A DNA stretch of 41,338 nucleotides, taken from Rhizophagus sp. LPA8_4_AMF. Taxonomy: Eukaryota > Glomeromycota > Glomeromycetes > Glomerales > Glomeraceae. Location: positions 1-41,338 of the forward strand of contig JADRCO010000245.1 in NCBI GenBank assembly GCA_021464525.1, read 5' to 3'. This document shows, one piece after another, positions 21,444-33,828 of this stretch (position 1 is its first letter; every line of letters begins with the position of its first letter). The notes beneath the pieces were generated by a model. It did not search any database and was not told where the DNA came from. It was given only the letters and a program-made list of their open reading frames with translations. A program made the position numbers and the translations under genes.

Positions 21444-23332
21444 TGTGGAATAGAGTCAGTTTCGGGTTTGATCCGTTGTCCGGCGACCAGTTGATATAAA
21501 CAGAGGTGAGGAGGGAGTGGCTTGTTTCCCGAAGCCAGCGTTGCAGGGTTAAAGTGATCCAGAAGATAAATCCTTACAATTGTTAAATTTTCTTAAGAAA
21601 CTATTACGCACTGGTAATTGCTGCCGAGATGATGAGAATACACTTACCAGTTATTTTTTTGAGTTGACTTTTGACAATCTGATAAGCCTTGGGAAATTTT
21701 ATTTTGGATCCACATCTATTCGCATGTGACTTTAATTGCCCAATTAAAATCGACTTAGTAGATCTGAAAAACCTCTGGTCACAAAACCCTAACCCCTTGT
21801 GTAATAACCACTAAAATTAAGACTGAACATTTAGATTGAGGTGATAGAATTTAAAATGAATTAGAATAATAATATGACATTTAGTTTTCCAGTCTACTTC
21901 TGTTGTCGACTTCTTATCACTCTCCTGTACAGAAAAGTATATAACTGTCCTCTGAAGATATAGATTCAGCTGAGCGCGCTCGCTACAAGTGGAGCTAACG
22001 GAAAATCGATATAGAAGAAAACGTGAACTATCTTAATTATTATTGTGATAGACTTTATACATTAAGAATTATGGCATGTGAAGTACTGTACCTGTGCTCA
22101 CGCAACGGTATTAGGAAAATATATGAGGAATTTTAAATCATTGATTAAGTTTGTTTTGTAGCGTTTACGATATATTTCTCTTCTCTTCTTCTGAGTCAGA
22201 ATCTAAAACCAATACATTTGAAGCGACTTTAAAGGGTCAGTGGTTTAATTGATTTATACAGCATGTTTCTCTTCATCTGCTCAATTATTAATGGCTGTTT
22301 CTAATTCTTTGGAATTCTCAGGATTTGGAGACGCAACTACAATTCTTAGTGCAAATAGTGCAAGGAACCTGGTTTTTGTTCGACTAGTAGTATGTCTTAG
22401 GACGGACACTAGCCGGTGCATAGACAAATATCGTTAGTCATTGAAGTTGACCGCTCTCAAAACCTCACCAAAAAGTAGTTCTTTACTTCTCTTCCTTCAC
22501 GAGCAACCATCCAAATTGTACTAGTAAGTATTTAACCCTCGTTCAGATAATACTTTTTCACAAACTACTACATTATATTCACGGGTTCACGTCCACATCA
22601 GTTTATGAGTGTTGACTCTTGGTGTTGGGCGTATTGAGACACACCAATTGAATATTCCTGCATGAAGATCCAAATGGCATTCCACGTAGGATTTAGGATT
22701 TACTAATTGATTTGATTAGATCTGGATCTTCAAGTTTTTGCACAAAGGAACTTATCTAAATATAAACTTTATTAACGACTGAATAGGAAAATTTTTTTGT
22801 ATCATAATTTATATTAAAATGCTTTGTAGTAAATAAATATAATTTTTTTGTCAGACAAATTAAACTTTTATTGTAATAGCAAAAATATTCTCTCAATAAA
22901 ATTTAACTCCTAATTTAATAAAAAACATTTAAAACTTATCACTTATTTGCAATTTAAAATGAAAATTTGTTTTTTCATGACTGCAAAGGGTTGGACCCGA
23001 CCGGCGTGATGTTTTCTCTTCCTTTTTAATATTTTAAAGAATTAAAAATTAAATCAGGCAAAGATTCCTTTACATTTGGTACTTTTGAATTTCACGTGAT
23101 TATTTAAATTCTATTGTTCGCCGATCATTGCCAGTATAGTTTAAAATCATTATTTAAGTCACGTGGGGGGAAATATTAATATAATATGAAAGAAGAATTT
23201 CAAAGTAATTTAATAGCACTTTAGTTGAACAGAATTGAATGGAAAATCTTACGTTATTAAAAAAAATCACTTCCGAATTCAAAGCGTTTCCACAAAATTG
23301 CTTGATACACAACTAAAGAAGATATAGGAAAT
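21444..23332. other. Long divergent interval between SCP160 and SPT7
   Basis: 1.9 kb between two start codons, less AT-rich than the other gaps in its first 1.3 kb. It must hold both promoters and leaders. No convincing frame (the 62-codon frame at 22249-22437 has no protein-like pattern), tRNA box pair or transposon end was seen. Short G-rich stretches occur at 21500-21530, and CACGTG-type words (TCACGTGATT, CACGTGGGG) occur at about 23092 and 23159, shortly before SPT7. Confidence 0.45.
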
Positions 23333-26300
23333 ATGGATATCCAAGAACAAGCTTCAAGTTCGAAGATAAGCGGGTTGGTAAGTTTCTTTCAAATTAACAA
23401 GTAAGCATTTTTTTTTTTTTTTGTATCTAAAGGTCTCTAATTTGTTACGTCTATATAGCAATTCTTGAAAGCTGACCCCAAGATGCGTGTAAGTATTTTG
23501 GCATAATATCTAGAGTCTCATGTTTAGTTTGATGTTTAATTTGCGTTTCCAATTCAGTATCTGGTAGAAGCTATCGAAAAAAATCGAGGTGCAAGTAAAA
23601 TGTTGGATGAAGAGATAGTCAATACTTTGACCGAAGTTAGAAGTTTGGGTTCGAAATATGTATGATTTTAATTTTATTGTTGATTTTTAGCTATATGAAA
23701 TTATAATACATTAGTATTCGCTAATCTTTAATTTTAATAAACTTCTTTAGGCCGACCCGAATTATGTAGGCCGCGCTGAACTATATGAAGCAATAGAAAG
23801 CGTTTTAAACGCTCTGAAGGCATACTCGGTAAATGTGATTTTATTAACGAGACTAAAATGAGCACATGAAATTAATTTCATTATATTTTGTGAATCAATA
23901 TAGGAATACTCGTCGCCATTTCTTAAAAAGGTTTCGGCTAAAGAGGCTCCTGACTACTATAAAAGTAAATAATTTTTACATTCTTAGCTTATCGTTCATT
24001 AATTGTTAATTGATTCCTTTTTTTATTCATAGTAATTAAACGTCCGATGGATCTAAATCAAGTGACAAAAAACTTTAAGAATGGGCAATATAACTCCAAG
24101 AAAGAATTTGCTGACGATCTTTATCTGATTTATAATAACTGCCTCACCTACAACACAGATCCGGTATATATTTTTTACTTTAGTAATCTTACCCTTTTTT
24201 TTGATTAATTTTCTTTTCTATTTATCAGGATAATTACTTTAGGAAGTGTGCTATTGCGATGAGGGCAAAAACTGATGAATTACTTGAGAACGTTCCTGAA
24301 ATTGTCGTCAAGACTCGAGAACAGTACAACGAAGAAATGAAAAAAAAGACAGAAGAGGAAATGATGAAAAGAGCCGCTGCTGATGCTGTCGCGATTACTG
24401 CCCAAGTGGAACAAGAAATTGCCGCTGAAGAAAGGGGTGATTACCTCTGGATAACTATTAAATCATATTATAAGTGTGTATCGCCAAATAACTTTTTTCA
24501 TAATTAATATAGAACCCGAGATGATAGAGCAACCACAACCGATTCAAGAACAAACCTCAGTCGAGACTCCACAAATATCTGTTGTCTTATCTGATGATAT
24601 GGATGATGATGAGTGTGATAAGGAATTACAAGAAATACTAAAAGGTTTGGATACTCCTCTCTTGCCGGAGTTGTGGGATCCAGAAATCGATAATCCCGAT
24701 CGTGATAGGTTGTTTGATTCCGAGTACTGGAAAGAGTAAGTAAATATTGTATATGCATATGCATGTATGTATATATTTGTTTTAACGTATGTAATTACAT
24801 AGACAAGAGGCAAAAAGACCAACGCTTGACCAATATCCACAGCTCCAATTTTCGAACCGCGGTACTGCCGCGATGATCGAGCGTAATATAGAGACTCTTA
24901 AACAAACGCGTCTCCTTCATGCGAAGCTGTTGGCAGCAAAACATAACTTGCCGGTATGTTTAATTGGTTGTAATTCCGATTAAATGAAAATGGATTAAAT
25001 ATTTTTTTCTTTACAATTTAGCTTGGTCATTTCGGCGTGAACGAGGCTGTAACAACTGAAAACAAGACAACCGAGGGTCGACCGCAAGTAGACCCGAATG
25101 ACTTGCCACCACTTGTGATGAACCGCGATGCTGGATTTGCATGCTTGCAACGGGTTGTCGTGAAGCTGCTACAGCACGCAGGTTTTGAAAGTACATTAAG
25201 CACGATATTTTTTATTTATTTATATTTAGAATTGTTAATCACACTGACCATAACCATTATTTCTTTAGGTGGTTCTTCATTAGCTGTTAATATATTAACC
25301 GAAGTTGCTCAGGATTATTTACTAAATCTTGGAAAAACAATGAGGGCGTACATGGATGATGTCTTCAACAAAAAGACGCCCGAAGTAAATTACTATTTTA
25401 TATTTGTTTCTGGCTTATTAGCTATTTATTATAATCTTGTACTTATCTTTGATTTTAAAAAGGAAATTATTAAAAAGACCTTGTACGAGAATGGTGTACC
25501 AACCGCCAGAGATATTGAATCATACGTTCGAGATGATATTGAACGATATGGCACTAAACTAAGAGATATACAACGTCGTCTAGAGATTGCATACAAAGAA
25601 TCGCTGAGTGTAAGTAATAAAGATATTTGATAATAATTTGCATTGCGTAACTAATTTTTTTTGCCATGGTATTAACTTTTCATTTATAATAGCAACCCGA
25701 TAATGCCGGAACTGACAATGAAGATTTGCCAGAAAATGAGGATGTATTTATGACTGGCAGTTTAGGTGATGGGATTGAATTAGGAGATGATTTCTTTGGT
25801 TTAAAAGAACTTGGTCTAGGAAATCTTTCTGTTCCTACTAAATTATTGCTTGGGTCCAATAAAATTAAACCTGCTCAGAAGAAGGCACAGGAACCAAACC
25901 AAAGAAGTAGGTTAGAACAAGAGAGAAAGTTTTTTTTTTATTAATTATTAATTAATTATTTTAAATGTACAGAATCCCGGTATTCCAATCCACCACCATT
26001 CGCTCCCATTGACCCTGAAAAAGTAATCGGGTTGCTTACTGAGTATTTCCGCAACCGATTGGAAGAGCAGAATGGCAAATTAATTGATGTAAGTAACTAT
26101 CTATTTAGTTCTCTAATCATTGAATATAAATTTTTGAAAGTTTAAAATTTAAATATTAGGATGAGTCCTTGCCACAGAAACAAAGAAATCATAGACCGAA
26201 GGTTCCTCCGACTGGTAAGATTCCTCCACAACCCAAGAGACAGCCACCTAAGACTGCAGCACAGAATGCAGCTGCTCTTGCAGAGAAGAAGCGCAAAAGA

Positions 26301-26810
26301 GAGAAAGATGCTGCCGCATTAATAGAGAAAGAAAATGCTAAACGCATCAAGATGGAAGAAAAAGCAAGAGAAAAGCAAGAAAGGGAAGAGCAAAAACGTA
26401 TAAAACAAGAACAGCGCGATGCAAAGAAAAAGGCCGATGCAGAAGAAAAAAGACTAAAGAAAGCACAACTAGAAGCAGAAAAAAGAGAAAGGAAGCTTGC
26501 TGAAGCAGCTCAAAAGGAAGCAAAAAAAGCAACTGAAAAGAAAGAGCAAAAGAAAAAGAAACCTACAGCCTCTAAAGTGAACAGAGTTTCTACTAACATA
26601 AGTTCACAAGCAAGAGGTGGTACTACTTCAAGCTCAAGTACGATTACTGGATCATCCTCAGCTGGATCTAAGAAGAATCTAGATCAAATCGATGATCGCG
26701 ATTCCGAAGATGTTCCACTTGCTGTTAGGAAGAAAACTAGAACCAAAGAAGCTGCAGCAAGTAGTAACGCACGTGGGAACGGGCGTAGTAATAGTAGACC
26801 GCCAATGTAG
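23333..26810 (+). CDS. SPT7: SAGA complex subunit Spt7 (bromodomain, histone fold)
   Basis: Fifteen exons rebuilt: 23333-23377, 23459-23488, 23558-23659, 23751-23828, 23904-23964, 24033-24163, 24229-24436, 24513-24735, 24803-24953, 25022-25190, 25269-25384, 25463-25609, 25693-25906, 25973-26088, 26160-26810. All phases close, giving 813 residues. A bromodomain (about 86-160) reads SPFLKKVSAKEAPDYYKIIK then PMDLNQV and NNCLTYNTDP, with the acetyl-lysine-binding Asn; this wording is Spt7-specific. A Bromo_TP histone fold (about 380-435) follows, FACLQRVVVKLLQHAGFE then SLAVNILTEVAQDYLLNLGK. The C-terminus is a long Lys/Glu/Ala coiled coil (about 640-730) and a Ser-rich basic tail. Spt7 scaffolds SAGA and pairs with Taf10. 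The protein is shorter than yeast Spt7. Two splice choices (24436 before GTGATT; 25906 before GTAGGT) rest on frame only. Confidence 0.92.
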
Positions 26811-27311
26811 ATACGTTCCAAATATTTGTGCAAAATATTATGTAATTTGTCTTTTATAGTTGTAAATATTGGTAAAGTTTCGCCACACCGGGAGCTCATT
26901 CGTCTCGAAAAAATTGTCAAAATTGACGAAGAAATTATAAATAACTTTACTTGGGATATTGAGAAAATTTGACCAACTCAATGCAAAGATCAGCAATAAA
27001 AATAAAAAAAAAGCCCCGGCGTCTTCAGTATACTATCCATAGACACGACTATGAGATACAAATCTGGTATATAGTCTATATAGTTATTTTGTATGTATAG
27101 TGATAGAACTACAATATTGCAAAATTTAAAAGTTAAAGACATTTTATTACATAAAACAATAGTTGTTCACAATTTTATTTATTTATAAACGAATGATTTA
27201 AAATAAAATTACATATAATATATAATATATATTTTCTCTGATTTTATTTACAAAAGTTGAAATGCGAATTTAATAAATATTACCCCTTTTTTCTTATTAT
27301 TTTTGAAATTT
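26811..27311. other. Convergent 3' region SPT7 / SCAP
   Basis: About 500 bp between converging stop codons. AATAAAAATAAAAAA near 26994-27010 is a plausible SPT7 polyadenylation signal, and the A/T-rich stretch at 27170-27290 suits the SCAP 3' end on the other strand. No gene is seen. Confidence 0.5.
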
Positions 27312-30300
27312 TTAAGTGTCTAAATCAACATCACCAATTTCGTAATTGTCTGAATATTCAAGTAAAACTACTTTAACAAAATTACCATATGCAACTGCTA
27401 CACCATCTTCACCAATTTTAACAACTTGTTTAACATGAGCAAAGGGTAAAAATTCGTTCGTTTCATTTTCTTCATCTAATAGTGATAATTGTTTTTCACC
27501 TGGATATACTCGATGTAATGCACTACGTCTTCTTCGACTTCTTTGTCGATAATCAACTACTTGACCTTGTGTATCTTCATCGTGATGATTATGATCACTA
27601 TGTGAATGATTATTGTTATGTATATTCGAAGGTAACGACGACATTGGGAACGTAGGTCCAAAATTTGATCCTACAACATTATTGCTATTATTAGTTGGTA
27701 TATTTCTTCTTCTCCTAACAAATCCTTTCAATTCTCCCGCACTTTCTTTATCTCTTTGTTTCTTAAGTACTTGGAGAGCTACTTTTTTCTTTTTTAACTG
27801 TTCCTCGGTAAGTAAATCTGCTTCATTAACTAAAGGAATAGTCTGTACTGATAATTCGACTACATAACTTTCATCATCAGACTTTTCTTGATCATCTTGT
27901 GCAGGATCAATTACTTTTGGATCATTAATTTCCAACATCCACATTTCCCATTCTCCTTCTGCTCCATGACACATGGGAACATCATGTTTCGACTCTGAGA
28001 GACGATTAGCTTTTCTTACACCAACTATATTTTCCTTTATAAATACAATTGCTGATCCTCCAGGTTGACTAACTCTCCCAATAAATTTAGGAAAATAGGA
28101 TATAACACCATCCCATTTAGCTACATCTTTTTGTTGAAGGCGTCCGGCAGGTCCATTTTTTGAATTATTCCGTAATGCAACACAGGAACAATCCATAACA
28201 TTCCTTACTAATTGCCATACGTGTACTTTTTCATCTACCGAAGAAGTAACTATTGAAAACCCTCCATATTCTGTATTACCGCAAGGGCAACTTTCCTGTT
28301 TAAGTAAATTAATTATTATATTTGTAATTGCATCTTGATGCGATAGTTCATCATCATCAAAATCATCATCGTAATCATCTGTATCTTCAATTTCTTCATC
28401 TTCATAATCGTCAAAATCACAATCATATGAACCTGAAAATGATCTATTACTATAATTTAATTTCTGTTGCCGAATTAACAATTTTCTTTGCAATAATAAT
28501 TGTTCCTTTTCCTTTTGATTAAATATCGTACCTCGACTTAATGAATTTATAGATTTACCAGTAAAATAATCATATACTCTTATTCCTCCATCTGCTGTAC
28601 CTGTAATAACAATCCCGTAGGTACTGTTCTCAGTTTTTACTACCTTAGCAGCTATACAGGTAATAGCATTTCCTGCTTCACCGGGTATCGTGTAAGTTGA
28701 CTTCCATCTACTCTTACGAAGTCCATTAAGATCAGTAGAAGATGTAATGTTTGATTCATTTTCGGAATAATAACTCGTTCGAATCCAACATTTAACCGAT
28801 CCATCACGTGCACCTGTGAAAACACACACGTCATCTTGGTTATAATCCAACTCACCATCATCTACAACACAAAGATAACTAATGCCACCTTTTTGATTAG
28901 TAGCTATAGTATGAACAACCCGACCCGAAACTAAATCCCATTCTCGAAAATAACCATTACGATAAGTTGCGAGAAGCATAGATGGAGCTTGCTGTTTTGA
29001 TGCTGGTTTGACCGAGAAATTCATACATCCTTTTTCATAAGTTGGTGTCTGTGGTATTGAAGAGGAAGAAGTTGGGACAACGAATTGTAAACAAGTGACA
29101 CGTTCTTTCGCTGTATATACATTCACTGCGGACATAACCGATTCTACATCTTCAACGGTGTCCTTTAAAATAAATGTAGCTTGTCCAGAACCAATATCCC
29201 AAACTCTTACAACACCGTCTTCAAATCCTGCAGCAGCCAATTCGATCTTCTCACTCATACACATAGCTCTAACAGGCCATGATATACACTTCTTCATTCC
29301 TCCAGTGATGCCACATTTACATGAATCACATTTACGCATATATCTCTCTAGTTTTTTCAGTGAAACTCCTCGTCTTCCATCCCATGAAGTAATATGCTTA
29401 TCTTTGGCAGTAGTAATAATCATACCATTAGGATTGGCGCAAAGTAAGCTAACATCAGCAGAATGACGTCCGCGTAATGTAACAACTCGAGGCGTGGTCA
29501 TAAATGAGGAATTTCTGGAGAAAGAAGATGGCAAAGAAATCTTATTTTCATTATCATTTCTAGATGCTGTACCCTTACCGATTTGGTCCGAAGGTACCAA
29601 AAAGCTCACCAAATATGAAATTGCAAAAATAATTACAAATGCAGGAATTATAATAATTTTCAAATATAAGACAACATTTTTAATTATGGATCTAACAGAT
29701 AATTTCGTTCCAGCTATTTCCAATAAAAGTGGGAATGGTTCTGATGATTTCGTCGACTCTGCTAGGTTATTTTTTTGATCTAGTGACCACAAAAGTGTGA
29801 ATTTCCTTGGATACCTTATTTCAAAATATTGATTCGTCTTTTTCGGGTTTACAACATTCCAGAAAGCCTCAGCATTAGTAGCGGTTGAGGTTTCATAAAA
29901 AGTATTTGTGATGGAAATCTTGTCGACAGTATTTCTATTCGCAAGTGAATCACTAAAAGCACTTTTAAACGATGGCAAAAGGCTTGAAAAATCTCCGCTT
30001 GCTTGGTACATAAATGTCGTTATTGAAATAGCAATCTAGGAAGATAATAAATTATCTTTCTTTTTAACTTATTTCATATATTATATATTTGAATTCAATT
30101 ATCATTAGCTTACCATCAAGTAAATAAACAAACTCCCATTGCTAATATTATTGGAAAAATTTGTTCCAACTTTTACTCCATTAATCAATTTGGGGTTATG
30201 ATTATTAAGAGTTTTTTTAGGATTCAATGGTATGCCAACTCGTCGATTATACAAATCAGAAATCTATATAAATAAAAGACCAATGACATATATAAATAAC

Positions 30301-31890
30301 ATATATAGTAATCCATTATTATTGAAACAATTGAATATAATAAATCTACAAGTCGTTACCTCTAATCTTTGAAGATCTATAGACAATGTAGTGATGAAAA
30401 ATGACATTTGAAGCAGGTAATCAATTATTATCGCCACAGAAGTGAAAATACAAAATTCTTGAACTAAATCTATTGCTGTTGAGATAATAAATAAAACGAA
30501 AAGACGGGTAAACAGGTTTTTTGTCATTGAAACTCCAACTTTTTCAAGTCCTTTTCCAACTCGTTCTTTAACTTCTAATTCCATAGAAGTTGAAGTAACT
30601 GCATTAGTTAAAATAAATATATTTTCAACACCGATAATTACAAGTACAAAGGGCAACAATTTCCTGGAAAAGAAGATTATTAATAAGATTATGCCAAAAA
30701 TTTTAAAAGAGGATATTAAAATAAATACCAAGATCCAAGAGTCAAAGTGACACCAAAAAGAGAACAAACACTGAGTGAAACTACCAAAGAAGCAATTATT
30801 TGGGCCACAATTGATGATGTCAACCCAAATTTTGACTTTACAGAATTAAGTCGTCCAGGGGAAAGTGATATATAAAGGGACGCAATAATATATTCCAGAG
30901 CAAGGAGGATAGATTCTGCCGAAAATCCCTTATAACGATTAAACTATATAAAAACTAATATGTTAATTTCAATATTTTTGTTATGTTATCAAATAAATCA
31001 ACACATACAATAAATACAATATGATTTGACGCTTCTTTAAAATCTATATCAAAAGCCTTTATACGTTCACCACCAATATGACAAGTATCATTTGCATCCA
31101 TTACATGCTTCAAAAGCAAATCCCATATAGCTAAAGTTTGACCTTCAGCACAATTACCCATATCTTCTAAAAAATAAGTTAAAATGATAGAATCTGCACC
31201 TACAATCCTTCCAGTCACTTTATCATAAACAGGATTTCCAAAAACTGATTCCAGAGGGATTGGTATTTTAAATGAAGAAAGTTTATTTGCCTTTGAAAGA
31301 GTTTTTGAAATATTATCATCGTTCATAAGTAAATCAGCATCGTAATTCCAAAATTCAATAGGGGAATTAATCAGACAACGTTTTCCACCGTTTGGCTTAA
31401 AACATAAATTAGAAAGAGTATATTCTTCAGGTTCTTGGCGCGAAATAAGTGGAGTTTTATTAGGTGGATATATAACTACAGTATTTGCAAGTCTTTCTTG
31501 TAATTGGTGTGTCCACAATAACAGACTCTTTTCTAAAACATTTGTATCATAATTAGAGTGAGGATTTTCAATATCTTTAAAACCATTGGTTTTAATAATA
31601 ATATTCTCTACATGTAATGAAGCTTGATCCCCGCATTTTTGTTGGAAACTAGACTTTGAAATAGGCACGCGAGATGATGGTAATTCCCAATAAAAACTTG
31701 GGACGTCACTGGTAGGGTTTAAATAATAGGCATTAAGAGCAGGATAACATAAAGGTAAAACTATAAAAATGGCAATAACTATAACGGAAACTTGGTGAGT
31801 AGCGCAGAATTTTGCGTGACGACAAAATAATAGCGACGTGTTCTGTGCTATTGAGACTGTCAAGGATTTGAGATATGTAAGGACGGCCAT
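27312..31890 (-). CDS. SCAP: SREBP cleavage-activating protein (SCAP/Scp1)
   Basis: Five exons, 31890-31009, 30943-30729, 30663-30360, 30263-30114 and 30035-27312, give 1424 residues. A first membrane span (about 30-55) is followed by a luminal loop and then the sterol-sensing domain (about 295-465): LNSVKSKFGL, SVCSLFGVTLTLGSW, FVLVIIGVENIFILTNAV, QEFCIFTSVAIIIDYLLQM and SIDLQRLE, all matching SCAP. LEISDL (466-471) sits where animal SCAP has the COPII signal MELADL. After a last span (about 640-660) comes a cytosolic WD40 region with repeats ending in TSWDG, VRVWDI, REWDL, VKCWI, IRVYDY and VHVWQL, interrupted by a highly acidic Asp/Glu insert. SCAP holds SREBP in the ER and escorts it to the Golgi when sterol falls. 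SREBP is not in this window. Confidence 0.94.
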
Positions 31891-32442
31891 AATGCCATTA
31901 ATATTATTTTTATATAATAATATATTAATTATTGGATAGAATAAGATAGACGAATAATAAGAACTTTACTGGAGTATTTATATTTTTTTTTTTTTACAAG
32001 TGGATCATTCATGAGAAAAATTTAACTATGGCTAGTAATTAAGCATTTGGCGATTGTGTTTAAATTTGCATGCATATTCTGATATCAAATTTATTTATTT
32101 ATTTTTTGAAATATTACAAATAGGAAGTTACACTGACCTGCATTAGAGGGTAGAGGAAATTCCTATTGTTATTTCCGAAGCCAAATTTCCCGAATGGGAA
32201 ATTCATCAGTAAATTCCAAGTTAATAATTTATTTGACCACAAAATAGCATTGGCTGGATAATTTCTAAAAATTGCCTTTTTATTTCAATTTCTTATCACA
32301 CATGATCATTACTCAAAAATCTGCATTAGCCGGTACAAATTAAGGTAAGTCTATAATTTCATCATCTAACGGTTCCATGAATACTTCATGTATTTTTCAA
32401 AAGTTCCAGAGCGTTGTTTGCACTCACTTTTATAGCCAGAAT
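31891..32442. other. Interval upstream of SCAP
   Basis: About 550 bp holding the SCAP promoter side and the 3' end of the small minus-strand gene. It contains T-runs (31980-31995) and no reading frame of note. I see no RNA gene. Confidence 0.4.
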
Positions 32443-33021
32443 TTAAATGTCTTCTACCCTATTAATTTCTTGACTTTTAGGGTCAAATGTTTCAAGGAAA
32501 AAAATAATTAGTTTTAAAGATTTACGCAAAGAAAATCCGTTTATTTCTACGCCTACATTTGACAGTATTTGATATTTGATAAATTCTCTCTCTTCCGGTT
32601 CTGTAGGATCAAATCGCATTTTCCATATTTTCCATTTCTTCCATGTCCGCCGATACCTGTTTAATATGATAATAATTTTTATACAAGCAAAAATTCTCGA
32701 TAGTGCAAGATCTTTAATATATGCTATATATTTACCAATATGAAGATGGCTTTTAATAGTGTAAATAATTTTTATTGTAATAAAATCACGCGTAATATGA
32801 ATATCACACGTACAGTATTTGCATAAACCTAGGTTGAAATGTTCTATAGGGTATAGATTAATCTAATAAGTATACGCATTTCGAAATTTTAATTTGCCAG
32901 TTTAAGATAGCGTAATAAATTATCTAAACTATATTGTTCAGCAATGTCAATACTAAATGTAATGAAGATTTAACCTTTCCATTACTGGCCCATGTAACCA
33001 AGATGCTTGGGGCTGTTGCAT
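32443..33021 (-). CDS. Small Trp/Lys-rich protein, unrecognised
   Basis: Too short for an ORF scan but protein-like when two blocks are joined. Exon 1 (33021-32975) reads MQQPQASWLHGPVMER. A GTTAAA donor and a TTAAACAG acceptor remove 318 nt, and exon 2 (32656-32443) continues YRRTWKKWKIWKMRFDPTEP, then EEREFIKYQILSNVGVEING and FSLRKSLKLIIFFLETFDPK, to a TAA. The phase fits exactly (47 + 214 nt = 86 residues). The basic, aromatic start and the helical end suggest a small RNA-binding or organellar protein, but I cannot name it. The intron is long for this genome and the start may lie in an additional upstream exon. Confidence 0.45.
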
Positions 33022-33828
33022 CAAAGTTTGAACTAGTAAATAAATAAGATAAATCTGATTTCTTTCTAATCGACAATTGCGTAATGTTTATGTTGAATAT
33101 TTACCATAAGTAGTAAGATATTAGAGAAAAAGATGGATTCCAGAGCGTATCACGTGATCAAAGCCCGAAAAAAAATTTACTCGTAAGCTTATCTCGCGCG
33201 TTTTCAAGAATATCACTTGAGAGACCTGTTAGCTTCAAAAGCGGACTGGTGTCAATTTAAATCTTTCAAGTATATGAAAATTTCCGTCTCCAGAATGTAA
33301 ACGTTCAACGCGTTGTATAAACTTCATAACATCACTTTTGCGCCAAGCGTGAATAGTTCCTATGGTGGGTATAGAATACATTTTATTGAGCAATCGAAAG
33401 TGAAGAGAAGTATCTAAAGGTATCTTCTTATTAAGAAGGCTCCTGGATTACCAATTCCGCTGGAGATTTTTACTTGAGTACCAATTTAAGTAATATAACT
33501 TTCAAAATATTAAAATGTTACCTAATTCGGTGTTGGACTTTTTACTTTACCGTGGCTTCGGGCAATTTAGAAATCACATGAACGATTGAGTTTAAACATG
33601 CGCAAAAGTATTGATCTTGATTGACCTATATGGTGGCACCATATAAACATCAAGATGCATACCCCAATCGATATTTTTGGATAAAATGGCCGTTTCATGA
33701 CCGTCCATAATTATGCAGCCTCGGATCATCAATTTCCCGCCAATGCTCGGAAATGTAAATAAATAAATATAAACAGTGTTATCTATTTTAGCTTAGAAAC
33801 CTTTTTATTGTTCTCTTTTTTTTTCAAA
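33022..33828. other. Divergent interval before the PQ-loop gene
   Basis: About 800 bp with no supported gene. It should contain the promoter of the PQ-loop gene and of the small minus-strand gene. A TCACGTGATC word lies at about 33152. A T-rich run directly precedes the ATG at 33829. Confidence 0.4.

Noticed and set aside
22249-22437. 62-codon frame in the SCP160/SPT7 gap
   Set aside because: No protein-like pattern and no splice partner.
26347-26532. Minus-strand frame rich in Leu/Phe
   Set aside because: Antisense shadow of the Lys/Glu-rich SPT7 tail; low-complexity reflection, not a membrane protein.
29095-29778. Plus-strand frames of 94-123 codons inside SCAP
   Set aside because: Antisense to SCAP exon 5, which has clear WD40 wording in the other direction.
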